NCBI GenBank assembly: GCA_022487055.1 | Contig: JAKVJJ010000013.1 | Span: 1-50,370, forward strand | Length of the DNA stretch: 50,370 bases | Direction of reading: 5' to 3' | From: Oscillospiraceae bacterium | GTDB lineage: Bacteria > Bacillota > Clostridia > Oscillospirales > Acutalibacteraceae | The notes under the pieces: model-generated | The model's database searches: none | What the model was told of the DNA's origin: nothing | The model's input: only the letters and a program-made list of their open reading frames with translations | Translations under genes and position numbers: made by a program | Part shown: positions 42,378-49,624 of the stretch, one piece after another | Position numbering within the stretch: position 1 is the stretch's first letter | How the letters are laid out: every line of letters begins with the position of its first letter

Positions 42378-43358
42378 TTACCCGACTATGGGAAGAAACT
42401 TAATATCAATGTGAGCGTTGCTGGTTTCCGCGCTGAGGTGCTTCACCTGTCCCGGATAAGACCAGTCAGAGGGCAGATTGCTGTGGCTGTTGCTGGTGTG
42501 GCTGTGAATGGTGTATGCCCGTGAGTCACCGACAATGGTGGCATTGATTGGCCCATTGCAGGATTTCAGCAGAATATTGTCAGAAGCAGCATTTTCGGCG
42601 TGGATGGAAGCGTTGCTTGTGTGCAGGAGGAACTGAGAAGGGAAGCTGCAGCCTTCGGCGTGGATACGGCTGTTGCTTGTTTTTGCGGAGCAGGATTGGC
42701 CGGAGCAGTTGAGCAGCTCGATGGTGCTGTTGGAAGTTTTTGCCTGGAGGGAGCCGAATTCGGAATTTGTGACAACAATGCGGCTGTTGCTGCTAGTGAG
42801 AGAAGCGGTGCTGAGGTGGTGTAAGCAGTCAGCGGTGATTCTGGAATTACTTGTTTGAGCGGTAAGGTTACCATGAAATGCCTCCGGAATTTCAAGAATG
42901 ATAGGGCGTGATGTCATGTGGAACAGATCAAACCAGAGCAGCGTCAGGTGTTTCACTGTCTGTGAAAAAGTGAAAACGCCGTTTTCCTCACTGACGGAAA
43001 TATTGTCAATATCAAGCGGGGTGTACAGAACCCGAACTTTGTTGGATGGTACCTGCCGAATTTCAATAGGGTTATTTTCCGCACTGACGAAGATTGCGCC
43101 AACTTCACCCTGCGCTTCATAAGACTGGCCGCCCGGAGCGGTAGGACGTTTTGCGGTCGCTGCACCGTATTCCGAAGTAATCTGTGCAATGATGTCTGGC
43201 AGGGGACCAAAGTCATGGATAATGGTTTCTTCAGACTTTCCGTTTTCGACACCGTCACAAATCAATTCCCGGTAATAATCCAGCACACGCTGACGTTCTT
43301 GCTCGTTCAGGTTAGTAAGGCCGGCTGCCAGTTCACTCAAAAATTCTTCTTTATTCAT
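42378..43358 (-). CDS. HAAS (DUF1700) plus DUF4097 repeat protein
   Basis: 326 residues. The first 80 form a HAAS/DUF1700 helical domain ('MNKEEFLSELAAGL', 'VLDYYRELICDGVENGKSEE'). The rest is a DUF4097 beta-helix-like region in which short 'TSNSRI' or 'TSNA.IH' units recur about every 17-20 residues. Its start (GGAGGGTG upstream) overlaps the end of the PadR gene, a very common pairing in Firmicutes. The function is unknown; it may be a signalling scaffold under PadR control. No signal peptide or membrane segment is seen. Confidence 0.85.
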   Translation of the reverse strand: MNKEEFLSELAAGLTNLNEQERQRVLDYYRELICDGVENGKSEETIIHDFGPLPDIIAQITSEYGAATAKRPTAPGGQSYEAQGEVGAIFVSAENNPIEIRQVPSNKVRVLYTPLDIDNISVSEENGVFTFSQTVKHLTLLWFDLFHMTSRPIILEIPEAFHGNLTAQTSNSRITADCLHHLSTASLTSSNSRIVVTNSEFGSLQAKTSNSTIELLNCSGQSCSAKTSNSRIHAEGCSFPSQFLLHTSNASIHAENAASDNILLKSCNGPINATIVGDSRAYTIHSHTSNSHSNLPSDWSYPGQVKHLSAETSNAHIDIKFLPIVG

Positions 43359-43665
43359 GATTCGCACCCTCCACAAATTGATAGATTCGTTTCATTTCTG
43401 CTGCTTCATTTAAAAATTCCTGCACTTTTTCCAATCCGGGCTGCTCGATTTTGTAGTACTTGCGGATGCGGCCGTTATATTCCTGCTTGTAAGTGGAAAC
43501 ACAGCCGCTGTTTTCCAGCCTGCGCAGAATCGGATATAAGGTGGATTCCGAAACCTCAATGCAGGAGGAGATGTCACTGACAATGCGGTAGCCATAAGAC
43601 GGCCCGCGCTTTAATACAGCCAGCACACAGATGTCCAGCACGCCTTTTTTCCTTTGGGTGTCCAT
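43351..43665 (-). CDS. PadR-family transcriptional regulator
   Basis: 104 residues, the short PadR-s2 form: winged helix with 'VLDICVLAVLKRGPSYGYRI', 'SESTLYPILRRLENSGCV' and 'RIRKYYKIEQPG', followed by a short dimerisation helix. ATG 43665 follows AAGGAGGG; the upstream extension has no site. It probably represses its own two-gene operon through the inverted repeat at 43709-43725. Confidence 0.92.
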   Translation of the reverse strand: MDTQRKKGVLDICVLAVLKRGPSYGYRIVSDISSCIEVSESTLYPILRRLENSGCVSTYKQEYNGRIRKYYKIEQPGLEKVQEFLNEAAEMKRIYQFVEGANHE

Positions 43666-43708
43666 TCCGTCCCTCCTTATGAATAATATGTAATGTATCA
43701 TATAATGT

Positions 43709-43725
43709 ATTGCATACTGTGCAAT
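43709..43725. promoter_or_regulatory. Probable PadR operator
   Basis: ATTGCA (43709-43714) and TGCAAT (43720-43725) with a 5-nt centre, just downstream of the PadR promoter -10. It is surrounded by several TGTAAT/ATTACA-like half sites. Confidence 0.55.
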
Positions 43726-43741
43726 GAATGGTATGTAATAT

Positions 43742-43770
43742 ATAGTATACGCAGGGAATGGATTTGTCAA
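43742..43770 (-). promoter_or_regulatory. Promoter of the padR operon
   Basis: On the minus strand, TTGACA (43765-43770), 17 bp, TACTAT (43742-43747). Confidence 0.65.
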
Positions 43771-43810
43771 GGGTTTTTGAAAATTTTTTTTAGAAATTTT
43801 TATTGCATAA

Positions 43811-43846
43811 AAAAGCAGGCACTCATAGAGAGTGTCTGACTTTTTT
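43811..43846 (-). terminator. glgB terminator
   Basis: A 9-bp stem (43816-43824 with 43830-43838) between A and T runs, directly after the glgB stop on the minus strand. Confidence 0.8.
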
Positions 43847-43848
43847 CA

Positions 43849-45681
43849 TCAGTCTTTCATTTGAAACAGAATGCCCGAATAGGCGGGTAGGTCGGCATAG
43901 ATGCCGATACGGTTTCCATGCCGACAGGTGTGCATGGCGGGATTGCGGTGGTCACCTCCACCAAATTGAGCCGTGTCAGTATTTAGCAGCTCAGTATAAG
44001 TGCCTGCCTGCTGGACGGGCAGAAAATACTCAGGTGCGGGGCGGTCGGAGAAATTCAGCGCTACATAAATCCGTTCCCGGTTTGGCCCTTCCAGACTGTC
44101 ACGGCAATAGGCAAAAATACATCGGCCGGTATTGGAGAGGTCCATCCATGTAAAACTCTTGGCGTTGTAGTCATTTTGATAGAGTGCCGGGTGCTGCTGG
44201 TAAATTTTCTGCAGTGCCTGCACATAATGATGAAAAGCATCGTGGTTTGGGTATGTCAGCAGATTCCATCCGAGTGCGGCGTTTTCATTCCATTCTTTGA
44301 ATTCTGCCAACTCATTGCCCATAAAGTTCAGCTTCTTGCCCGGGTGGGTGAACATATAAAGCCAGAAAAGACGAAGCTGCGGGAACTTTTCTTCATAAGA
44401 GCCGGAAATCTTATCGATAATCGTCTTTTTGCCATGCACAACTTCATCATGGGAAAGGGGCAGCAGAAAGATTTCACTGTAAAAATAGCTCATGGAAAAT
44501 GTGAGGTCTTTGGCAAAAGCGGGGCGCTCCTCCGGCCGCTTTTTCATATAGTCAAGCGAATCATTCATCCAGCCGAGATCCCATTTGTAGTCAAAGCCAA
44601 GTCCGCCGTATTCGACCGGTGCGGTCACTTTCAGAAAGCTGGTGGAGTCCTCCGCAATCAGCATAGCGCCGGGGTGGCGGGACTGCATGGCATAGTTGGT
44701 GTTGCGCAAGAACCACACGCCGGCTTCATTTATGCCGCGCTCCTCCTGCCCACAGATGTAAAGCAGACGGGAAACCGCGTCATAGCGGATGCCGTCAAAG
44801 TGATAGCAGGTGAGCCAGAAGTCCACAGCGGACTTCATAAAGCTAACAACGTGTGGTTTGGTATAGTCGAAAAATATCGTTCCCCATTCACTGTTGCGAA
44901 GGGATGCGTCACTGCTTTCATACAGATAGGAGCCGTCAAACCGGCTGAGTGCGTAATTGTCACTGACAAAATGTGCCGGAACAAAGTCCATGATCACGCC
45001 AATGTTTTCCTGATGGCAGCAGTCAATAAAGTGCATGAGTTGTTCTGGAGTTCCATAGCGGCTCGTGGCGGCATAACAGCCGGAAACCTGATATCCCCAA
45101 GAAGCGTCCAAGGGATGTTCCGTCAGGGGCAACAGCTCAATATGGGTGAAACCCTGCTCTCGGACATAGGGCAGCAACGTGTCGATGAGGTCCTCATAAG
45201 TATAAAAACGCGCGGCATCCTCGGCGTCTGACCGGATTTTCCACGAACCGGGGTGCACTTCATAGATGGATACAGGTCGGTTAAAATTTTTGCAGCGTGT
45301 CTGCATCCATTTCCGGTCTGCCCACTGATAGCGGTCAAGGTCAAAAATGCGGCTGGCAGTGGCGGGACGAAGTTCCGCGTAAAAGCCGAACGGATCCGCA
45401 TGGTCCAGCAGACCATCCTCCGACTGGATGCGGTATTTGTACATCTGCTCGTCTTTCGCACCGGAAACAAATATCGTCCAGAAGCCTTCTGAAGTGCGTT
45501 TCATCTGCCATGCGTTCCAGTCAGAGAATTCCCCAATCAGAAAGACATTCTGCGCATTTGGTGCATAGACCGTAAAACGGACACCCTGCTGGTCGTATTC
45601 CACAGTGTGGTGTGCCCCCAAGGCACGGTAAGCCTCACAGCTCTGTCCCTGCAGATATTCGTGCAGAATCTGTTCCTGCAT
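43849..45681 (-). CDS. glgB: 1,4-alpha-glucan branching enzyme
   Basis: 610 residues. An N-terminal CBM48 domain (about 25-115, 'VYAPNAQNVFLIGEFSDWN') precedes a GH13 barrel with conserved regions 'DFVPAHF', 'FDGIRYDAVSRLLY' (nucleophile D), 'LIAEDSTS' (acid/base E) and 'LSHDEVVHG'. A C-terminal beta domain closes it. It makes alpha-1,6 branches in glycogen. No other glg gene lies beside it. AGGG lies 9 bases upstream of the ATG, inside a long inverted repeat that also covers the promoter. Confidence 0.94.
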   Translation of the reverse strand: MQEQILHEYLQGQSCEAYRALGAHHTVEYDQQGVRFTVYAPNAQNVFLIGEFSDWNAWQMKRTSEGFWTIFVSGAKDEQMYKYRIQSEDGLLDHADPFGFYAELRPATASRIFDLDRYQWADRKWMQTRCKNFNRPVSIYEVHPGSWKIRSDAEDAARFYTYEDLIDTLLPYVREQGFTHIELLPLTEHPLDASWGYQVSGCYAATSRYGTPEQLMHFIDCCHQENIGVIMDFVPAHFVSDNYALSRFDGSYLYESSDASLRNSEWGTIFFDYTKPHVVSFMKSAVDFWLTCYHFDGIRYDAVSRLLYICGQEERGINEAGVWFLRNTNYAMQSRHPGAMLIAEDSTSFLKVTAPVEYGGLGFDYKWDLGWMNDSLDYMKKRPEERPAFAKDLTFSMSYFYSEIFLLPLSHDEVVHGKKTIIDKISGSYEEKFPQLRLFWLYMFTHPGKKLNFMGNELAEFKEWNENAALGWNLLTYPNHDAFHHYVQALQKIYQQHPALYQNDYNAKSFTWMDLSNTGRCIFAYCRDSLEGPNRERIYVALNFSDRPAPEYFLPVQQAGTYTELLNTDTAQFGGGDHRNPAMHTCRHGNRIGIYADLPAYSGILFQMKD

Positions 45682-45689
45682 AGCAAAAA

Positions 45690-45743
45690 CCCTCTTTCGT
45701 TTGCAGACTGTTTGGTGCAGTCCTATTATAAACGAAAAGAGGG
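45690..45743 (-). promoter_or_regulatory. 54-bp inverted repeat over the glgB promoter and ribosome binding site
   Basis: CCCTCTTTCGTTT (45690-45702) mirrors AAACGAAAAGAGGG (45730-45743), with one extra base, and inside them CAGACTG mirrors CAGTCC. The minus-strand -10 TATAAT (45725-45730 region) lies within one arm, and the AGGG ribosome binding site within the other. Confidence 0.6.
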
Positions 45744-45782
45744 TAAAAAGCTATTAAATTCGCCGAAAAACCGATTCCCTTG

Positions 45783-46604
45783 TCAGTGAACACTGTGCAT
45801 AACAAATTTCTGCACAGCATAGGCGACACCGTCGTTGTCATTGGAACGTGTGACAAAGTCCGCGTCGTTTTTAATAACGGACTGTGCGTTTGCCATGGCA
45901 ACACCCATTCCGGCATAGCGAATCATGGACTGGTCATTAAAGCCGTCCCCACAGGCAATAAGTGACTGCTGTGTCAAATGCAGATGCTTTAATAGGGCAG
46001 AGAGCGCATGTGCTTTGTCCACATGGTTTGGCATGACTTCCAGATAATATGGTTCACTGCAGTAAATGCTGCAGGAGGGAAAGTGCTGCTGCAGCTTTGG
46101 CATCAGCTTGGCAATATACTGCGGGTCACCGGGGAAAAGGAACTTATTGACCGGAAAATCAATGCGCTTCAAAAGGTCGGGCACTTCTTCCACCGGCATC
46201 CGGTTGATAAAAGAATCCCCGCGCACATAATAATTATCCGCTGTTTCTGTAACAATGGTATCATTGTTGCTATAAATGATAACTGCCAACGGATGCTTTT
46301 TATTCAGGCCACAGAGTTCCGGCAGAAGCTCTTTCGGAATGCAGCGCTCATACAGTGTCTTACCGCTTTGGCAGGAAATAATTTTGCCGCCGTTAAAAGC
46401 AATCATGTAACCGCCGTTTTGCTCCAATTCCAGTTCATGGGCGAGCGACATCATTCCGGCAGTCGGGCGGCCGGAAACCAGTGCCACCTTGACTCCGGCG
46501 TGTTGGGCGCGCAGCAGGACTTCCCGCGTCCTTGGGCTGATTCTTTTCTGCGAATTGGTCAGGGTGCCATCCAAATCCAGCGCAATCAGTTTATAGTCCT
46601 CCAT
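45783..46604 (-). CDS. Cof-type HAD-IIB phosphatase
   Basis: 273 residues. HAD motif I 'LDLDGTL' at the N-terminus, motif II 'VSGRPTA', motif III lysine in 'VDKAHALSAL' and motif IV 'GDGFNDQSMI'. The C2B cap lies between about 85 and 190. Relatives dephosphorylate sugar phosphates or flavin/pyridoxal phosphates; the substrate is not predictable. Preceded by GAGGAGG. Confidence 0.9.
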   Translation of the reverse strand: MEDYKLIALDLDGTLTNSQKRISPRTREVLLRAQHAGVKVALVSGRPTAGMMSLAHELELEQNGGYMIAFNGGKIISCQSGKTLYERCIPKELLPELCGLNKKHPLAVIIYSNNDTIVTETADNYYVRGDSFINRMPVEEVPDLLKRIDFPVNKFLFPGDPQYIAKLMPKLQQHFPSCSIYCSEPYYLEVMPNHVDKAHALSALLKHLHLTQQSLIACGDGFNDQSMIRYAGMGVAMANAQSVIKNDADFVTRSNDNDGVAYAVQKFVMHSVH

Positions 46605-46767
46605 CAGGCGTTCCTCCTCATTCCATACCGGTTGTAAACGGGTACAGCCAGCTATGACCGCACTTCTATTTTACACGGGAAACGTAAATGCCGCAATAGA
46701 CAGAAAAGAGAACGTGAGCGCAGCAGCCCGACGTTTTTGTGGAAAAGGTGCGAAAATTGCGGCAGGC

Positions 46768-46796
46768 TTGCGCTTTTGCTGCGCTGCTTTTATAAT
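46768..46796 (+). promoter_or_regulatory. Promoter of the HAD hydrolase gene
   Basis: TTGCGC (46768-46773), 17 bp, TATAAT (46791-46796). Confidence 0.6.
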
Positions 46797-46836
46797 AGGA
46801 AGTACAGAACAGCGAAAGATGAGGGGGAACTTGACT

Positions 46837-47493
46837 TTGCAGTTAAATTACCGGACAGTTCTGTTCGATTTTGACGGCACCATCTGTGCGTCCGGAGAAG
46901 GCATCACATCCTGCGTGGCACTCGCGCTGGAGGAAATGCATTATCCGTCACTGCCGCCGGAAACTCTGCGGCGCTTTGTTGGCCCACCGGCAGAAGAAGC
47001 TTATCAGACTTACTGCGGCATGGACAGAAAAACTGCACTGGAAACGGTGGAGCACTTCCGTGTCCATTATAATCGGGACGGCTGGCTGAAAACAGAGGTA
47101 TACCCCGGCATTCCGGAATTGCTGCATGACTTGAAGCGGGCAGGTGCGGTGGTCTGCACGGCTTCTTCCAAGCCGCTGATGATGGTGGAGCGTATGCTGA
47201 AACATTTTGATGTTATCCAGTATTTTGATAAACTCAGTGCGGCGGACAACAGTGACGCCAATTCCGATAAAGCCACCGTCATCCGCAACGCCATGAAAAT
47301 GTGCGGGACCAACAGCCTGACGGATACCGTGATGATTGGGGACACGCACTATGATGTGGAGGGTGCGGCCAAGGTTGGTCTGCCGTTTATTGGTGCGGCA
47401 TATGGTTACGGCGGCGCGGAGGATTTAACGGGAGCAAAGTGGCTTGCAGAGTCACCGGATGAACTGCACAAATACCTTTTCCGCAAATCATAA
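46837..47493 (+). CDS. HAD-IA hydrolase, phosphoglycolate phosphatase-like
   Basis: 218 residues from a TTG at 46837, 9 bases after GAGGGGG; upstream ATGs lie before or on the promoter or lack a site. Motif I 'LFDFDGTI', motif II 'CTASSK', motif III lysine in 'SDKATVIRNA' and motif IV 'MIGDTHYDVEGA' with a helical C1 cap. Similar proteins (Gph, PpaX) act on phosphoglycolate or pyrophosphate; the substrate is not certain. Confidence 0.88.
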   Translation: MQLNYRTVLFDFDGTICASGEGITSCVALALEEMHYPSLPPETLRRFVGPPAEEAYQTYCGMDRKTALETVEHFRVHYNRDGWLKTEVYPGIPELLHDLKRAGAVVCTASSKPLMMVERMLKHFDVIQYFDKLSAADNSDANSDKATVIRNAMKMCGTNSLTDTVMIGDTHYDVEGAAKVGLPFIGAAYGYGGAEDLTGAKWLAESPDELHKYLFRKS

Positions 47494-47511
47494 GGGTACT
47501 TTATGGACAAA

Positions 47512-47552
47512 AAATGCCGGCACCTGTTTTAAATAAGCAGATGCCGGTATTT
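47512..47552 (+). terminator. Terminator after the HAD hydrolase gene
   Basis: AAATGCCGGCACCTG (47512-47526) pairs with CAGATGCCGGTATTT (47538-47552) with two G-U pairs. It lies between convergent genes. Confidence 0.8.
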
Positions 47553-47558
47553 GTATGG

Positions 47559-47870
47559 CTATCTAAGTTTTTCCTCGTCGTCTGTTATGCAGGCGCTGAG
47601 CTGTATGCTTCGCACGGCGCAGACACTCAGCACAGCCGCCAGCAGCAGAGTAATGATGAGCAGGGGAACGTCTATGCCAAAACTGGTGCGCGTTAGTGAC
47701 CACTCATCCAACACCAGAAGCACAACCAGAAGCACAGCCATGCTGCCAGTTAGGATGGCTGTGTGCAGATAGCTGCTGTGGGTGGGTGTGCGGCGCTTTT
47801 TACCGCCGGATAAATGCGCCAAAAACAAATCCAAATAATTCAACACTTTATTTTGCGTATTTTTCAGCAT
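47559..47870 (-). CDS. Small two-pass membrane protein downstream of ndk
   Basis: 103 residues with two hydrophobic segments at about 37-56 and 68-90 and basic residues on the N-terminal side. The gene overlaps the 3' end of ndk by 23 bases and ends just before a terminator. No family is recognised. The overlap suggests co-translation; the start is uncertain because the ribosome binding site (GGTGAAGA) is weak. Confidence 0.55.
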   Translation of the reverse strand: MLKNTQNKVLNYLDLFLAHLSGGKKRRTPTHSSYLHTAILTGSMAVLLVVLLVLDEWSLTRTSFGIDVPLLIITLLLAAVLSVCAVRSIQLSACITDDEEKLR

Positions 47871-48318
47871 ATTCTTCACCAAACCAGAGTCCGATTTCCC
47901 GACGGACTGCTTCAGAACTGTCGCTTGCGTGAATCAGATTATGGCAGGAACGGTCCTCCGCACTGCATTTTTCAAAGCTGTCGATGCCAAAGTCACCGCG
48001 GATAGTGCCCTTGGCCGCCTCGATTGGATTCGTGGCACCCACCACTTTGCGTACCCGGTCAATAATATCGGAATGCTCCGATTTTACGATAATGGGAATT
48101 GTCCAGTGGTTGGTCATGTAGTCGGTCAGTTTCCGCTCGAAGTCCTCGCCGTATTTGCTGATGACTTCTGCGTAATGCTGCTTGACCAGCCGGGTGTTGA
48201 CTTTGCGGCAGTCAATCATTTCAATTTCAATGTCTGCTTTCTTCAGGTAAGCAAGCACCGTCTTTGTCAGTCCACGCGCAATGGCATCCGGTTTTAACAT
48301 AATAAAACTATAAAACAT
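47848..48318 (-). CDS. ndk: Nucleoside-diphosphate kinase
   Basis: 156 residues, slightly longer than the common 135-150. 'MLKPDA.ARGL' opens the fold and the phosphorylated histidine is H130 in 'NLIHASDS'. A roughly ten-residue insertion ('FEKCSAEDRS') precedes it, as in the longer NDK variants. It balances NTP pools by transferring the gamma-phosphate through phospho-histidine. AGGAGG lies 9 bases upstream. Confidence 0.93.
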   Translation of the reverse strand: MFYSFIMLKPDAIARGLTKTVLAYLKKADIEIEMIDCRKVNTRLVKQHYAEVISKYGEDFERKLTDYMTNHWTIPIIVKSEHSDIIDRVRKVVGATNPIEAAKGTIRGDFGIDSFEKCSAEDRSCHNLIHASDSSEAVRREIGLWFGEEYAEKYAK

Positions 48319-48375
48319 TCAATAAATCCTCCTGGCTCCGGCATACAAATTTAACACTTAAACAGTTATAAAATT

Positions 48376-48405
48376 ATTATATAACGATTTCTGCAGGAAT
48401 AACAA
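48376..48405 (-). promoter_or_regulatory. ndk promoter
   Basis: On the minus strand, TTGTTA (48400-48405), 18 bp, TATAAT (48376-48381). Confidence 0.5.
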
Positions 48406-48444
48406 TAGTTGTGGGAAAAATTTCTTTCAGCCGAACATTAGGAA

Positions 48445-48933
48445 TCAATGCAGGGTTAGCGCGGCTGTGGTGCCGCCGGTCAGTTTCAGCAGGTCATGGA
48501 TTGAGAGCTGAACCTGTGTGCCGATTTTTCCACCGCTAACAAAAATTGTCTCGAATTGCAAGGAACTCTCGTCAAATACTGTAGGAAACTGCTTTTTCAT
48601 GCCGATGGGAGAGCATCCGCCGCGGATATAACCGGTGACTTTATTGATGTCTTTTACATGAATCATTTCCACGCTTTTCACATCAGCGCTGCGGGCTGCG
48701 GCTTTCAGGTCCAGCTCTGAAGCAACAGGCAGAATGAAAACATAGTAATTGTGGTCGGCACCCTGTGTGACCAGTGTCTTAAACACCTGCGGCAGGGGCT
48801 GACCGAGCTTTTCCGCCACTGCCACACCGTCGATTTTTCCATCTTCATGTGGATAAAAATGAGGGGTGTAGTGGATGCTGGCTTTGTCCAGAATCCGCAT
48901 CACATTTGTTTTGTCATCCTTTTTCTTTGCCAT
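48445..48933 (-). CDS. ybaK: YbaK/EbsC-family aminoacyl-tRNA deacylase (Cys-tRNA(Pro) type)
   Basis: 162 residues. Recognisable are 'FYPHEDGKIDGVAVAEKLG', the catalytic-site lysine in 'QVFKTLVTQG', and 'GYIRGGCSPIGMKKQFPT'. The family removes cysteine mischarged on tRNA(Pro). ATG 48933 follows TTGGAGGG; the upstream extension is not coding. Confidence 0.93.
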   Translation of the reverse strand: MAKKKDDKTNVMRILDKASIHYTPHFYPHEDGKIDGVAVAEKLGQPLPQVFKTLVTQGADHNYYVFILPVASELDLKAAARSADVKSVEMIHVKDINKVTGYIRGGCSPIGMKKQFPTVFDESSLQFETIFVSGGKIGTQVQLSIHDLLKLTGGTTAALTLH

Positions 48934-49015
48934 AGTTTTCCCTCCAATCCTCTCATTATACCCCGGGCAGGCAACCTTTGCAAATAAGCGGCAGCAAAAT
49001 GACATTTGCTGCATA

Positions 49016-49044
49016 TTTACATCCCGTGAGTCCTGTATTATAAT
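49016..49044 (+). promoter_or_regulatory. Promoter of the CrtO-like / cohesin-protein pair
   Basis: TTTACA (49016-49021), 17 bp, TATAAT (49039-49044), about 75 bp before the first start. Confidence 0.7.
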
Positions 49045-49120
49045 GTATATATAGAAGAATACCTCTGACCGGCAGGGGCTTTTCCATACCACATCAGTGA
49101 AGAAAGGAAGAGATAGAAGC

Positions 49121-49624
49121 ATGCTGCAGGACCTTGACTATTTTTTTATGCTCCTTGCGAATCTTTTGATTGTGGGAGCATGGCACGGCACGACTTTTTT
49201 GTGCTCCACCAAGCTGACCGACAGCTACTTTCAGCCGAATTCGGCATTTTATCGCCCACACAAATGGGAACACGGCGGTCGCTGGTACCGTGACCATCTG
49301 CTCATCTGTAAATGGAAAGACCGGGTGCCGCAGTTTATCAGCAAAGAAGGCTTTTCCAAGCGTCATCTCACTGACCTTTCGGCGGAGTATCTGGACAAAT
49401 TCATTAGTGAAACCTGCCGGGGCGAATGGATGCATACCTGGAACCTCGGATGTGTCTTTGTAATGCTGGTGGTCAATCGGTCCATGGTCGGCGTCACTTT
49501 CTCTATTTTGATTTTTCTGGGAAATGGGCCGTTTGCTCTTATTCAGCGCTATAATCGTTTCCGCTTGGAAATTGTGCGTAAAAGACTGCACCGGGAAACC
49601 GCACGGGCACTGGCAGCAGTATGA
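49121..49624 (+). CDS. CrtO-like (glycosyl-4,4'-diaponeurosporenoate acyltransferase family) membrane protein
   Basis: 167 residues from ATG 49121 (GGAAGAG upstream). Two hydrophobic regions at about 8-26 and 115-140 flank a middle part with 'YRDHLLICKWKDRVPQF', 'SKRHLTDLS' and 'ETCRGEWMHTW'. This layout and these motifs resemble staphylococcal CrtO, which acylates a carotenoid glycoside, but no carotenoid genes are near and most clostridial relatives are uncharacterised. Its stop overlaps the start of the next gene. Confidence 0.7.
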   Translation: MLQDLDYFFMLLANLLIVGAWHGTTFLCSTKLTDSYFQPNSAFYRPHKWEHGGRWYRDHLLICKWKDRVPQFISKEGFSKRHLTDLSAEYLDKFISETCRGEWMHTWNLGCVFVMLVVNRSMVGVTFSILIFLGNGPFALIQRYNRFRLEIVRKRLHRETARALAAV

